Below, piece by piece: positions 1-8,577 of a stretch of DNA of 8,577 nt. The position numbers and the translations under genes were made by a program. This DNA comes from Sediminibacterium ginsengisoli (GTDB lineage: Bacteria; Bacteroidota; Bacteroidia; Chitinophagales; Chitinophagaceae). The stretch is from contig CALPSK010000023.1 in assembly GCA_943326215.1 (NCBI GenBank), forward strand, positions 1 to 8,577, written 5' to 3'. How positions within the stretch are numbered: the first letter of the stretch is position 1; every line of letters starts with the position of its first letter. The notes beneath the pieces are model-generated. The model searched no databases. It was not told where the DNA came from and saw nothing but the letters and a program-made list of their open reading frames with translations.

Positions 1-1187
1 CAAACTCCCATGGCCAGTGGCAAACCAACGGTGGTGGCCATGGCGGTTTCTGTTGCATTTTTCCCCTTTTTTACCATTGAACTTTGCACTAAATATTTTT
101 TAGCATCTAATTCGTATTCAATTTCGTGCATCATTACTACCATATCCTTATCGGTAGGTGCTAGTTTCCATTTACTTTCTAGTATCCATTGTAAAATAGC
201 AGCGCTGCTCTTAAATTCAGCAGGAACAAGGGTTTCGCTATAAAAGCCAATATACTCGAATTGAGTTCTAATAATTTCGTTTTGTAAAAATGCTGCGTAT
301 TTATTTTCTAATGAATGCGTTTTTAAATGCAATTCAATCCAGTCTTTAATGCTTGCATTTTCCTTTAATGCTACTTGCGATTCGTCGGTTAATTTTAATT
401 GCACAATGGCATTCCATCCCAGAAAAAAATGGGGATGTCTTAATGTGGTTCTAATAAAATGCTGCACTTTATCTAAACTATAGGTATTGATATAAGACAA
501 TGAATTTCTATTCGGATAATAAGAAAGCTTTCCTGAAATAGGCAGTTCAATACTAGGGGCATTTTCAAATAAGTGATTATAGCTAAGGTTCTTTTCTTGT
601 CCCTGCTCTAAATACAAAGCGCCCGACTTGCCCGCTAAAATTATATTGTTCGCGTTCCAGCTTATTTTATAATGCCAAGGATTGTTATCGCTTTCAGGGG
701 CAATGATGCCACCACAATGCGATTTAAACCCCGTAATTTTTCCTCCTTTATCTTGAATGGAATGAATTAGTTCCATGGCACTCATGTGGTCAATACCGGG
801 GTCTAAGCCCATTTCACATAAAAATAAAAGCTTCTTTTGCTCAATAGCTGCAGCAATTGATTTCATATTATCATCCACATAGGAGGCCGTAAATAGAGGT
901 TTTCCATAATGCACACAGTCTTGGGCTACCAAAAAATGTAAACTAGGAGGTAGCATGGAAACCACCACAGTGGCTTTTTCGATCAAGGCCTTCCTGTTTT
1001 CTTTGTTTTCTATATCAATGCCTACAGCATGTCCATTGGGGGCATTATTCCACTTAGAATTCGCCACAGCGGCATTCCCATCTGCTAAGACAATATACCA
1101 GTTGTTTTCAACCGCTTTGGTTTGCAAATACTGTATTAAAACAGTAGCCGATTTACCAGCTCCAATTACAAGAATTTCAGGGTTCAT
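1..1187 (-). CDS. Saccharopine dehydrogenase (LYS9-type), 3' end cut by window edge
   Basis: The minus frame is open from ATG 1187 to the window edge (395 codons; the family is usually about 440-450 aa, so perhaps 40-60 residues are missing). The N-terminus is a Rossmann dinucleotide fold with VIGAGKSAT at residues 7-15. VVVSMLPPSLH follows at the end of the Rossmann half. The hallmark MGLDPGIDHMSAM at 126-138 is the signature of saccharopine reductase/dehydrogenase of the LYS9 and plant LKR-SDH type. The right end (ATETAMATTVGLPLA, about 378-392) matches the conserved C-terminal helix of that family. The enzyme interconverts saccharopine with glutamate and 2-aminoadipate semialdehyde using NAD(P), in the cytoplasm; in bacteria it is usually tied to lysine breakdown, which is inferred here. 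No partner lysine-ketoglutarate reductase is visible. There is no Shine-Dalgarno motif before the start, as usual for Bacteroidota. It diverges from gyrA across 185 bp. A related dehydrogenase such as a polyamine-forming one is less likely because of the GLDPGID motif. Confidence 0.85.
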   Translation of the reverse strand, partial: MNPEILVIGAGKSATVLIQYLQTKAVENNWYIVLADGNAAVANSKWNNAPNGHAVGIDIENKENRKALIEKATVVVSMLPPSLHFLVAQDCVHYGKPLFTASYVDDNMKSIAAAIEQKKLLFLCEMGLDPGIDHMSAMELIHSIQDKGGKITGFKSHCGGIIAPESDNNPWHYKISWNANNIILAGKSGALYLEQGQEKNLSYNHLFENAPSIELPISGKLSYYPNRNSLSYINTYSLDKVQHFIRTTLRHPHFFLGWNAIVQLKLTDESQVALKENASIKDWIELHLKTHSLENKYAAFLQNEIIRTQFEYIGFYSETLVPAEFKSSAAILQWILESKWKLAPTDKDMVVMMHEIEYELDAKKYLVQSSMVKKGKNATETAMATTVGLPLAMGV

Positions 1188-1221
1188 TTTAGCGCGTATA
1201 AATCATTAATAATCCGAGCTT

Positions 1222-1229
1222 TAAAGTTA
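1222..1229 (-). promoter_or_regulatory. Candidate -7 element for the saccharopine dehydrogenase gene
   Basis: On the minus strand this reads TAACTTTA, one base off the Bacteroidota -7 consensus TAnnTTTG, and lies 35 bp upstream of the start. No TTG lies at the usual 19-21 bp spacing; the nearest is 14 bp away. The inverted DnaA-box pair falls where the -33 region would be. This is a weak call. Confidence 0.25.
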
Positions 1230-1236
1230 GTTATTC

Positions 1237-1256
1237 TTACCCACAACTGTGGATAA
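1237..1256. promoter_or_regulatory. Inverted pair of DnaA-box-like 9-mers between saccharopine dehydrogenase and gyrA genes
   Basis: The plus strand has TTACCCACA at 1237-1245. The minus strand has TTATCCACA at 1256-1248, separated by 2 bp. The minus-strand copy is identical to the high-affinity DnaA box known from E. coli, and the other differs at one position. The two arms form a 20-bp inverted repeat with one mismatch. It lies about 28 bp upstream of the proposed gyrA -33 element and over the expected upstream promoter region of the divergent gene. DnaA binding, as a regulator or as part of an origin, is inferred; an unrelated dimeric repressor could also use such a palindrome. Confidence 0.5.
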
Positions 1257-1283
1257 AAGAAGGCAAAATTTAAGGGGCAAAAA

Positions 1284-1314
1284 TTGTAAAAAAGGCCTTG
1301 AAAAGTTATCTTCG
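1284..1314 (+). promoter_or_regulatory. Candidate gyrA promoter (Bacteroidota type)
   Basis: TTG at 1284-1286 is followed after 20 bp by TATCTTCG at 1307-1314, which matches TAnnTTTG at all but one position. Element order and spacing fit the primary sigma factor of Bacteroidota. Transcription would begin near 1320, giving a leader of about 50 nt. The leader has only short AT-rich complementarity and no recognisable riboswitch. Confidence 0.45.
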
Positions 1315-1372
1315 TTTACACTCAAAATGGGCTTAAAAAACAACTCGTTTTGGGTATAAAGAAATAAACACT

Positions 1373-3979
1373 ATGGAAGATAATATCAACGAAAATTTAG
1401 GTACAGAAGCCACCCAAGATAATGACCGTGTTATAAGGATCAATATCGAAGAGCAAATGAAAACTTCTTATATCGACTATTCAATGTCGGTGATAGTAGG
1501 TCGTGCATTACCTGATGTAAGAGATGGTTTTAAACCGGTTCACCGCAGGGTTTTATATGCGATGAGTGAGTTGGGTAACAATAGCAATAAAGCGTATAAG
1601 AAATCGGCTCGTATAGTGGGAGAAGTAATGGGTAAGTTTCACCCACATGGTGATACTGCTATTTACGATACACTTGTGCGTATGGCACAGGAGTGGACCA
1701 TGCGTTACACTTTAGTGGATGGTCAAGGTAATTTCGGTAACCAAGATGGTGACCCACCAGCTGCAATGCGTTATACCGAGGCAAGACTGCAGAAAATTTC
1801 TGAAGCCATGTTGGACGATCTGGAAAAAGACACTGTCGATTTTCAATTAAATTTCGACGATAGTTTATCTGAGCCTTCTGTATTACCATCTCGTATCCCT
1901 CAGTTACTTGTAAATGGTTCTTCAGGTATTGCGGTGGGTATGGCTACCAATATGCTTCCTCATAATTTAGGAGAAGTAGTAGATGGTTGTATTGCCTATA
2001 TTGATAACAGAGATATTACAGTAGAAGAATTAATGCAGTTTGTAAAAGCACCCGATTTTCCTACAGGGGGTGTGATATACGGAATGGAAGGCGTGAAGCA
2101 AGGTTTAATGACTGGACGTGGTAGAGTGGTGCTTCGTGGAAAATGTAATGTTGAAACAAAAGCGAATGGTCGTGAATTAATTGTCATCAATGAAATTCCT
2201 TACCAAGTTAATAGAGATAATTTAACAGATCGTATTGGTCAGTTAGTAGTAGATAAAACCATCGATGGTATCACGCATGTGAATAACGAAAGTAATAAGC
2301 GTGAAGGAACCCGTATTGTAATTGAGCTTCGCAAAGACGCAGTGGCGCAAGTAATCATTAATCAATTATTCAAGTTCACAGAATTACAAACAAGCTACGG
2401 TATTAACAATGTGGCTTTAAGCAAGGGCCGTCCTAAAATTTTAAACCTACGCGATTTAACAAGCGAATTTATTGAGTTTAGAATGGAAGTGGTTATTCGT
2501 CGTGCAAAATTTGAATTAAGAAAAGCACAGGAGCGTGCACATATATTAGAAGGTTATTTAATTGCCTTAGATCATTTAGATGAAGTGATTCGTTTAATTC
2601 GTAGTTCAGCCAATCCTGAAGCGGCTAAGGAAAGTTTAATGACTGCAGGCTGGGGCATTTCTGATATTCAAGCGAAAGCTATATTAGAATTGAGATTGCA
2701 ACGTTTAACGGGCATGGAGCGTGAGAAAATTAAAGAAGAATTTGAACATTTAATGCAAATTATAAAATCATTAAATGAATTATTGGGTAGCGAGCATTTA
2801 CGTTTTGAACTTATCAAAACAGAATTATTAGAAGTAAAAGAAAAGTTTGGTGATGCACGTAAAACAGAGATCCAATATTTAGCTGATGAAATGAAGTTGG
2901 AAGATTTAATTGAAGAGGAAGATGTAGTAATTACTATTTCTCATTTAGGCTATATTAAAAGAACAGCTGTCTCTGAATACCGTCAACAAAAAAGAGGTGG
3001 TCGCGGTGCGATGGGAACCAAAACAAGAGACGAGGATTTTGTAGAGCATTTATTTATTGCTTCTACACATGATACCATGTTGTTCTTTACTGAAAAAGGA
3101 AGATGTTTCTGGTTGCGTGTGTATGAAATTCCAGAAGGTGAAAAAACATCTAAGGGTAGAGCGGTACAAAACTTAATTCAAATACCACCGGATGATAAAG
3201 TAAAAGCCATTATTGAAGTGCGTAAGTTGGATGATAAAGAATATGTTCAAAATCATTTCATTATTTTATGTACTAAACGTGGTATTATTAAGAAAACATG
3301 TTTAGAAGATTTCAGTCGTCCAAGAGTAAGTGGTGTAAATGCCATTACTATTAATGAAGGCGATGAATTATTAGCAGCACGTTTAACCGATGGTAATAAT
3401 GAAGTGATGATGGCCGTGAAGTCGGGTAGAGCCATTCGTTTCCCAGAAGAGAAAGTACGTCCAACAGGTAGAGGTGCCATAGGGGTGGCCGGTATTGAAG
3501 TGGACAATGAAAATGACGAAGTGGTAGGTTTAGTTTGTGTGCATAAAGACGATAAAGAGCGTACCATACTTGTAGTAAGTCAACAAGGTTTTGGAAAGAG
3601 AACCGCTATTGAAGAATACAGAATTACCAACCGAGGTGGTAAGGGCGTTAAAACTATTAACGTTACAGAGAAAACGGGTAGTCTAGTAGGTATCATGGAT
3701 GTAAAAGAAAAAGAAGATTTAATTATTACATGTAAGTCGGGTGTTACTATTAGAACAAGAATTACGGATATTCGTGAAGCAGGTCGTGCCACTCAAGGGG
3801 TTACTTTAATTAGATTAGATGAGGGCGATGAAATTGCCGCTACTTCTAAAATTGAAGAACAAGATGAGTCTGCTGCAGATTTGGAAGAGGGTACAGAGCC
3901 AACAGCTAGCGCTGATGGTGCTGAAAATGCTGAAACCACTGATGCAACCGATAATCCAGAAATACCAGTCGTCGAATAA
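1373..3979 (+). CDS. gyrA: DNA gyrase subunit A
   Basis: This is the breakage-reunion subunit of the type IIA topoisomerase that, with GyrB (not in this window), introduces negative supercoils using ATP. The complete protein is 868 aa, close to the usual 800-900. The winged-helix/tower domain spans roughly residues 30-515. It includes the quinolone-binding segment ([10 protein letters not shown], 90-99) and the catalytic tyrosine Y134 after R133 in [10 protein letters not shown]. Coiled-coil tower helices lie around 370-490. The C-terminal beta-pinwheel (about 515-820) begins with the GyrA box QKRGGRG at 539-545, which separates gyrase from ParC of topoisomerase IV. A related last-blade motif, NRGGKG, lies at 753-758. 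Residues from about 826 form a very acidic, low-complexity tail, common in GyrA and probably regulatory. The ATG at 1373 gives a sensible N-terminus, with no Shine-Dalgarno motif. The residue equivalent to E. coli Ser83 is Thr95, and Asp87 is conserved as Asp99. Confidence 0.98.
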   Translation: MEDNINENLGTEATQDNDRVIRINIEEQMKTSYIDYSMSVIVGRALPDVRDGFKPVHRRVLYAMSELGNNSNKAYKKSARIVGEVMGKFHPHGDTAIYDTLVRMAQEWTMRYTLVDGQGNFGNQDGDPPAAMRYTEARLQKISEAMLDDLEKDTVDFQLNFDDSLSEPSVLPSRIPQLLVNGSSGIAVGMATNMLPHNLGEVVDGCIAYIDNRDITVEELMQFVKAPDFPTGGVIYGMEGVKQGLMTGRGRVVLRGKCNVETKANGRELIVINEIPYQVNRDNLTDRIGQLVVDKTIDGITHVNNESNKREGTRIVIELRKDAVAQVIINQLFKFTELQTSYGINNVALSKGRPKILNLRDLTSEFIEFRMEVVIRRAKFELRKAQERAHILEGYLIALDHLDEVIRLIRSSANPEAAKESLMTAGWGISDIQAKAILELRLQRLTGMEREKIKEEFEHLMQIIKSLNELLGSEHLRFELIKTELLEVKEKFGDARKTEIQYLADEMKLEDLIEEEDVVITISHLGYIKRTAVSEYRQQKRGGRGAMGTKTRDEDFVEHLFIASTHDTMLFFTEKGRCFWLRVYEIPEGEKTSKGRAVQNLIQIPPDDKVKAIIEVRKLDDKEYVQNHFIILCTKRGIIKKTCLEDFSRPRVSGVNAITINEGDELLAARLTDGNNEVMMAVKSGRAIRFPEEKVRPTGRGAIGVAGIEVDNENDEVVGLVCVHKDDKERTILVVSQQGFGKRTAIEEYRITNRGGKGVKTINVTEKTGSLVGIMDVKEKEDLIITCKSGVTIRTRITDIREAGRATQGVTLIRLDEGDEIAATSKIEEQDESAADLEEGTEPTASADGAENAETTDATDNPEIPVVE

Positions 3980-4023
3980 AAACCAATCAACACAAATCCA
4001 TAAACTAAATAGAATTTTAACTA

Positions 4024-4031
4024 TAACTTTA
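4024..4031 (+). promoter_or_regulatory. Possible -7 element for the TPR-like gene
   Basis: TAACTTTA is one base off TAnnTTTG and sits 31 bp before the ATG at 4063, a normal leader length for Bacteroidota. No TTG lies about 20 bp upstream, and no terminator hairpin is evident after gyrA. Read-through from gyrA is therefore equally possible. Confidence 0.25.
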
Positions 4032-4062
4032 GCAAGCAATAATTCATAATAAAAATAGATCT

Positions 4063-5427
4063 ATGAAAAAATTAATGAGTGTTTTAACCATTTTGTTGGC
4101 AATGCATACAGTGCAGGCGCAAGATTTTGATAAAGTAAAAACAAATCTTATTTTAGGTAAAACCGACGACGCCAAAACCGATTACGACAAGGTGCTTGCA
4201 AAAAAAGCAAATTTAGTAGGTACAGCAGCAGCTTATTACTGGAAGTCAAAAATTTATAGCGCTTATAATAAGGATGCTGTAAAATATCCAAACGCATATA
4301 ATGAAACAAAGACAGCATTAGATGCTTATATGAAGGCTGATCCTAGTTTACAATTAGCTAAAGACAATGGTCAAGAGGCTTTCTTTGATATTTATATTAA
4401 ATGTTTTAAAGTTGGGGTAGATAGTTTTAATGTAAAAGCTTGGAAGGGTGCTGCTGAAAATTTTGAAAATGTGGTAAAATACAGCGATATCATATTTACA
4501 CAAGGTTGGGCATCTTCTAAACAAAAATTTGATACGACTGCTTTAATTTATGCTGGGTATTCAAATCAAAATGCAGGTGATTTAGAAAAAACTATTTTTT
4601 ATTATAAAAGATTAGTTGACAATAAAGTGGCAACTCCAGAATTAGTAGAAGTATACAGATATTTATTGCTTCAATTTATTGATAAAAAAGACAAAGCACA
4701 ATTTGATACTTATTATGCAATGTCAGCTGCAGCTTATCCTAATGAAAGCTGGGTAGAGTATAGTACAGACTATATCGACAAAAACTTAAGCATTGATGAG
4801 AAAGTGGAGATGTTTGATAAATTAGTAGCAGTTGGTTCTATTTCTGAACTAGAGTCTCAAATGTTTGGAGATATGTTTATGTCTGGAAAAAACGCAGAAG
4901 GTCTTAGTCAAGAAAAAACAGAGAAATATACAGCGAAAGCTGCAGAAGCATACAAAAAGGCTTTTACGATGAACAATAAGAATTTTGCTGCTGCATTTAA
5001 CGCAGGCATTAGTTATTATAATGCATTCTCCGTTTTAGATGAGAAAGTATCTGTAAATCTTAAAGCGCTTCAAACAATTAACTCTACTAAGCCAGTAGCA
5101 CCCAAGGATCCTAAAAAGAAGGCTGCTTTTGATGCATTTTATAAAGCCAAATTAGATTCTGTAAGAAAAATTAATACAAGCCTTGATGTCACAATAAAAG
5201 AAAATGTTGACGCAGCCATTGAGTGGATAGACAAAGCCTTCAACGTGATCAAAGACAAGGAGAAATTAGAAAAAACTGAAAAAAATGTAGCTTTAAGATC
5301 GGTTGATTTCTTAGCAACTTTATACGGCTATAAAAGAGACAAAGCTAGAGGCAAGGATCAAAAAGCCTTCGATGAATTCGATGCTAAATTTAATATCTAC
5401 GATAATTTACACGACAAGTATCAGTAG
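4063..5427 (+). CDS. Exported TPR-like repeat protein of unknown function, downstream of gyrA
   Basis: The 454-aa protein starts with a clear Sec signal peptide: K2 and K3, a hydrophobic core at about 4-14, and a VQA cleavage site, so cut after A19. There is no lipobox cysteine, so it should be a soluble periplasmic or secreted protein. The rest is helical and rich in Ala, Lys, Tyr and Asp, with degenerate TPR-like helix pairs. The clearest are near 160-185 (YAGYSNQNAGDLEKTIFYYK) and 290-320 (AAEAYKKAFTMN then FAAAFNAGISYYNAF). A lysine-rich helical stretch lies at 345-410. No catalytic motif was found. TPR repeats usually act as protein-protein interaction scaffolds. The gene follows gyrA by 83 bp on the same strand and may be co-transcribed. 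I recall TPR genes next to gyrA in other Bacteroidota, but did not check. Function is unknown; the TPR label is moderately sure and export is likely. Confidence 0.8.
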   Translation: MKKLMSVLTILLAMHTVQAQDFDKVKTNLILGKTDDAKTDYDKVLAKKANLVGTAAAYYWKSKIYSAYNKDAVKYPNAYNETKTALDAYMKADPSLQLAKDNGQEAFFDIYIKCFKVGVDSFNVKAWKGAAENFENVVKYSDIIFTQGWASSKQKFDTTALIYAGYSNQNAGDLEKTIFYYKRLVDNKVATPELVEVYRYLLLQFIDKKDKAQFDTYYAMSAAAYPNESWVEYSTDYIDKNLSIDEKVEMFDKLVAVGSISELESQMFGDMFMSGKNAEGLSQEKTEKYTAKAAEAYKKAFTMNNKNFAAAFNAGISYYNAFSVLDEKVSVNLKALQTINSTKPVAPKDPKKKAAFDAFYKAKLDSVRKINTSLDVTIKENVDAAIEWIDKAFNVIKDKEKLEKTEKNVALRSVDFLATLYGYKRDKARGKDQKAFDEFDAKFNIYDNLHDKYQ

Positions 5428-5483
5428 GAAAGCAGTAGCATAAATATTACATATTCAAGAACTACTTATAAAGGCATATAGTG

Positions 5484-5503
5484 ACCCTCGAGCAATCGGG
5501 GGT
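5484..5503 (+). terminator. Hairpin with GCAA tetraloop, possible terminator of the gyrA-TPR unit
   Basis: ACCCTCGA (5484-5491) pairs with TCGGGGGT (5496-5503) as an 8-bp stem with one U-G wobble, closed by a GCAA loop of the stable GNRA class. It lies 56 bp after the TPR stop codon. The following bases (TTACTTCTACT) are pyrimidine-rich but not a true U-run, so it could be a weak intrinsic terminator or an mRNA 3'-end stabiliser. Confidence 0.45.
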
Positions 5504-5521
5504 TTACTTCTACTCGTCTAC

Positions 5522-5536
5522 TTAACATAATGTTAA
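5522..5536. promoter_or_regulatory. Perfect 15-bp palindrome, possible operator
   Basis: TTAACAT at 5522-5528 and ATGTTAA at 5530-5536 are exact inverted repeats around a single A. Such odd-centred AT-rich palindromes are typical binding sites for dimeric helix-turn-helix regulators. It lies about 245 bp before the GH109 start, which is rather far for a repressor, and just after the GNRA hairpin. No regulator gene is in the window, so the binding protein is unknown. Confidence 0.35.
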
Positions 5537-5611
5537 TTATAAGCATAAATAATAGGTTCAAATGGGTTAATTAGCTGTAAATCAATGGAATTGCATATAC
5601 CAAGCTATTCA

Positions 5612-5629
5612 TAAGATAAGCGTAAGATA
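5612..5629. repeat. Short direct repeat TAAGATA x2, 11-bp period
   Basis: TAAGATA occurs at 5612-5618 and again at 5623-5629, placing both copies on nearly the same face of the helix. This spacing suits a tandem-binding regulator, but seven bases in AT-rich DNA can recur by chance. Confidence 0.25.
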
Positions 5630-5738
5630 TGCTCTAAATACAAGGGATGATATAAGAGATGTAGTCTGTTTAAAGCTAACCTACAAGCAAGAATCTATCA
5701 ATAAACTAGGAATAAATTCGGGGATTAATTCAGCATAA

Positions 5739-7178
<1,440 letters not shown>

Positions 7179-7186
7179 TTTTCAAT

Positions 7187-7217
7187 ATAGAGTATTAATA
7201 ATCGACCCCCACTCTAT
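7187..7217. terminator. Possible bidirectional terminator between convergent genes
   Basis: ATAGAGT (7187-7193) and ACTCTAT (7211-7217) can pair as a 7-bp stem around a 17-nt loop. It fills the 48-bp space between the GH109 stop and the kinase stop. The large loop, low GC and lack of a clear T-run make this a weak terminator; its position is the main support. Confidence 0.3.
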
Positions 7218-7226
7218 TTAGCCTAG

Positions 7227-8243
7227 CTAGTTCAGTTTATTGTACTGCTCTAATAAACGAATTTGATTCAGCGTGCGCACTAAGTTCTGACCTTCATACT
7301 TGGCGCCATAGTATATATCATTGTTTAAATGGTCGCTTAAAAAACGAAGGGCTTGCATGTATATCATAAATTGTCCGCCATAGAAAAAATGGTCCCTTTC
7401 AAAATTGGATAACTCATTTTGCATTAAATGCAAATAACCCTTTTCTAGCGCCTTCCATTTAGCGGGGTCTACTACTACTCTATTCAAATCTTTTTCCTCT
7501 TCTGAAACGGCACATAAACAAGTGCGGCACATATCCCCTACATCACTTATAAAATAACCTGCCATTACAGTATCTAAATCAATGACACAAATGGCTTTTT
7601 CTATACCTTCCTTTTTTTGAAATAGCACATTACTTATTTTGGTATCGTGATGCGTAACGCGTTTTTTTACTTCAGCATGCTCTATAAACTTAGTATATAT
7701 CTCTATATATTTTTTATGAGAGGCTAAAAAACTAATAGCGTCTTGGGTGTCGGCAATTTTTTGGGCATTCCCTTTTATAATAGCCTCTGAAAATTGATGG
7801 TACCTTAAATTTAGGTTATGAAAATCGGGCAGGGTATCTTTTAATTGATTGACCTCAAAGTTTTTTAAAACATGGGTAAAGCCGGCAAATTGCATTGCAG
7901 CCTCTCCTACTTGATTTTCATTTTCTAAAACACTTAAAGCATAGCCCTCTATTTTATGAAAGGCTCGATAATAACTACCCTCATAATTCACTAAGGTATT
8001 ACCATTTAATGTTGGGACTAAATGAGTGAATAAATAATTTGGATGATGCTTTTGTAAATAGTTGGAAATAGCATTGATATTATCATCAATGGCCGAAGGA
8101 ATTTTGAAAATACGATGGTTAATGGATTGCAAAATAAAATTGCCTTTACTTGTTTGAACAGAATAAGTACTATTGATTAAACCCTGCTGTATGGGTTCAT
8201 AACTAGTTACCTGCCAACCATATAATGTAAAGACTGCTTGCAT
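7227..8243 (-). CDS. nahK: N-acetylhexosamine 1-kinase-like (NahK) APH-fold kinase
   Basis: The 338-aa cytoplasmic protein has the aminoglycoside/choline phosphotransferase fold. It resembles Bifidobacterium longum NahK (359 aa) in several blocks as I recall that sequence. GLINSTYSV (21-29) and NFILQSIN (35-42) lie in the nucleotide-binding lobe. The catalytic loop RVTHHDTKISN (195-205) has Asp200 as the likely base and Asn205 as a metal ligand. IDLDTVMAG (221-229) carries the metal-binding aspartates, and LRFLSDHL (299-306) and NLVRTLNQIRL (320-330) close the C-terminal lobe. NahK phosphorylates GlcNAc or GalNAc at C1 with ATP, giving HexNAc-1-phosphate for UDP-sugar synthesis or catabolism. 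It converges with the GH109 gene and diverges from the glycosylasparaginase gene, both of which yield N-acetylhexosamines, so context supports the sugar role. It has no signal peptide, as expected for a cytoplasmic kinase. Another small-molecule kinase of the same fold (for example homoserine or choline kinase) is possible but fits the motifs less well. Confidence 0.8.
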   Translation of the reverse strand: MQAVFTLYGWQVTSYEPIQQGLINSTYSVQTSKGNFILQSINHRIFKIPSAIDDNINAISNYLQKHHPNYLFTHLVPTLNGNTLVNYEGSYYRAFHKIEGYALSVLENENQVGEAAMQFAGFTHVLKNFEVNQLKDTLPDFHNLNLRYHQFSEAIIKGNAQKIADTQDAISFLASHKKYIEIYTKFIEHAEVKKRVTHHDTKISNVLFQKKEGIEKAICVIDLDTVMAGYFISDVGDMCRTCLCAVSEEEKDLNRVVVDPAKWKALEKGYLHLMQNELSNFERDHFFYGGQFMIYMQALRFLSDHLNNDIYYGAKYEGQNLVRTLNQIRLLEQYNKLN

Positions 8244-8315
8244 AAAATATAATACTTAAAAGTACTAAAAATATGTTCATTGTTCGTATCTTGAAATCTA
8301 TAAAATGAAAGAACT
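8244..8315. promoter_or_regulatory. Divergent intergenic region, kinase / glycosylasparaginase
   Basis: Only 72 bp separate the two divergent starts, so both promoters must lie here or overlap the genes. On the minus strand TATTTTTA (8265-8272) is one base off TAnnTTTG and could serve the kinase gene. On the plus strand TATCTTG (8287-8293) is a weaker match for the other. A short inverted repeat, TACTT-AA-AAGTA (8253-8264), lies near the kinase start. A shared regulator is plausible but not shown. Confidence 0.3.
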
Positions 8316-8577
8316 ATGAGCATGGATCGCAGAAAGTTTTTAAATCTTAGTGGTTTAGGTATTTCAAGTTTTACCATTACTGGCTTTATACCTAAAACGG
8401 TACAAGAAATAACTGGTGGCTCGAATGCTTTAAGCAAAATAAATGTATTGGTGAATCCTGTTGTAGTGGCTACTTGGGATGCAGGCTTGGCCGCTAACCT
8501 AGCAGCTTGGAAAATAATTGGTGCAGGTGGAAAAGCTTTAGATGCCGTAGAAAATGGAGTCAAAGTAACTGAGGATG
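8316..8577 (+). CDS. N-terminus of a Tat-exported glycosylasparaginase (N4-(beta-N-acetylglucosaminyl)-L-asparaginase), cut by window edge
   Basis: The frame runs open from ATG 8316 to the window end (87 codons and one base). A Tat signal is visible: DRRKFL at 4-9 followed by a hydrophobic segment to about 25. The mature start matches the Ntn-hydrolase asparaginase family: PVVVATWDAGLAAN (48-61) then AAWKIIGAGGKALDAVE (63-79), the conserved opening of human and Flavobacterium glycosylasparaginase. The family hydrolyses GlcNAc-Asn left from N-glycoprotein breakdown into aspartate and an amino-GlcNAc that decays to GlcNAc. Its active form arises by self-cleavage before a catalytic Thr, which would lie beyond the edge and is unseen. 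A start at ATG 8322 (MDRRKF) is also possible. Plain isoaspartyl peptidase/asparaginase is the main alternative; the TWDAG...AAW block favours glycosylasparaginase. The gene is divergent from the NahK-like gene, which could use the released GlcNAc. Confidence 0.82.
   Translation, partial: MSMDRRKFLNLSGLGISSFTITGFIPKTVQEITGGSNALSKINVLVNPVVVATWDAGLAANLAAWKIIGAGGKALDAVENGVKVTED

Noticed and set aside
955..1209. Plus-strand open frame of 84 codons
   Set aside because: It is antisense to the conserved saccharopine dehydrogenase frame, which carries the family motifs.
1315..1372. Possible structured gyrA leader (CAAAA near 1323 with TTTTG near 1348)
   Set aside because: Only about five AT-rich pairs can form, and no known leader element fits.
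3538..3546. TGTGCATAA, a further DnaA-box-like 9-mer (TTATGCACA on the minus strand)
   Set aside because: It lies inside the conserved gyrA coding sequence (VCVHKDD), stands alone, and matches only the relaxed consensus, so chance is sufficient.
3815..4049. Open frames on both strands across the gyrA 3' end
   Set aside because: They are out-of-frame readings of the acidic, repetitive GyrA tail and spacer; their translations show no domain or sensible composition.
5551..5570. GGTTCAAAT resembling a tRNA T-loop
   Set aside because: The flanking bases do not form a T-stem, and no acceptor or anticodon arms could be found around it.
7227..8243. Antibiotic-resistance aminoglycoside phosphotransferase
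   Set aside because: It shares only the fold and the HxDxxxxN catalytic loop. The rest follows NahK, and the neighbours are sugar-releasing enzymes rather than mobile or resistance genes.
8305..8319. Mini-ORF ATG AAA GAA CTA TGA overlapping the glycosylasparaginase start by ATGA
   Set aside because: Four codons in an AT-rich leader are easily random, with no attenuator-like structure nearby. The AAAGAA bases are more simply a purine-rich ribosome-contact stretch.

Overview
The window looks like chromosomal DNA of a member of the Bacteroidota, plausibly Chitinophagales or Sphingobacteriia-like. The evidence is AT-rich sequence, starts without Shine-Dalgarno motifs, candidate promoters of the Bacteroidota type (TTG, about 20 bp, TAnnTTTG), and proteins that resemble Elizabethkingia/Flavobacterium enzymes. 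This placement rests on gene content and style; no search was run.

Left part (1-5427), housekeeping. A saccharopine dehydrogenase gene runs leftward off the window edge. It diverges from gyrA (DNA gyrase subunit A, complete, 868 aa). The 185 bp between them contains a near-perfect inverted pair of 9-mers, one of them identical to the classical DnaA box TTATCCACA, and a good candidate gyrA promoter. An exported TPR-like protein of unknown function follows gyrA on the same strand after 83 bp.

Middle (5428-5780). A 353-bp gap without a convincing gene. It contains a GNRA-loop hairpin that may end the gyrA-TPR unit, a 15-bp perfect palindrome, and a short 11-bp-spaced direct repeat upstream of the next gene.

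Right part (5781-8577), N-acetylhexosamine metabolism. A Tat-exported GH109 enzyme (NAD-dependent alpha-N-acetylgalactosaminidase) faces a convergent gene for an N-acetylhexosamine 1-kinase-like (NahK) cytoplasmic kinase. The kinase gene diverges from the 5' end of a Tat-exported glycosylasparaginase, which the window edge cuts. Together these suggest salvage of amino sugars from glycoproteins: GalNAc is cut from O-glycans or blood-group-like ends, GlcNAc is released from GlcNAc-Asn, and the free HexNAc is phosphorylated at C1 in the cytoplasm. The individual families are known. The grouping, with three genes in three transcription units, is the part most worth following up. No insertion sequences, CRISPR arrays, tRNA or rRNA genes were seen.
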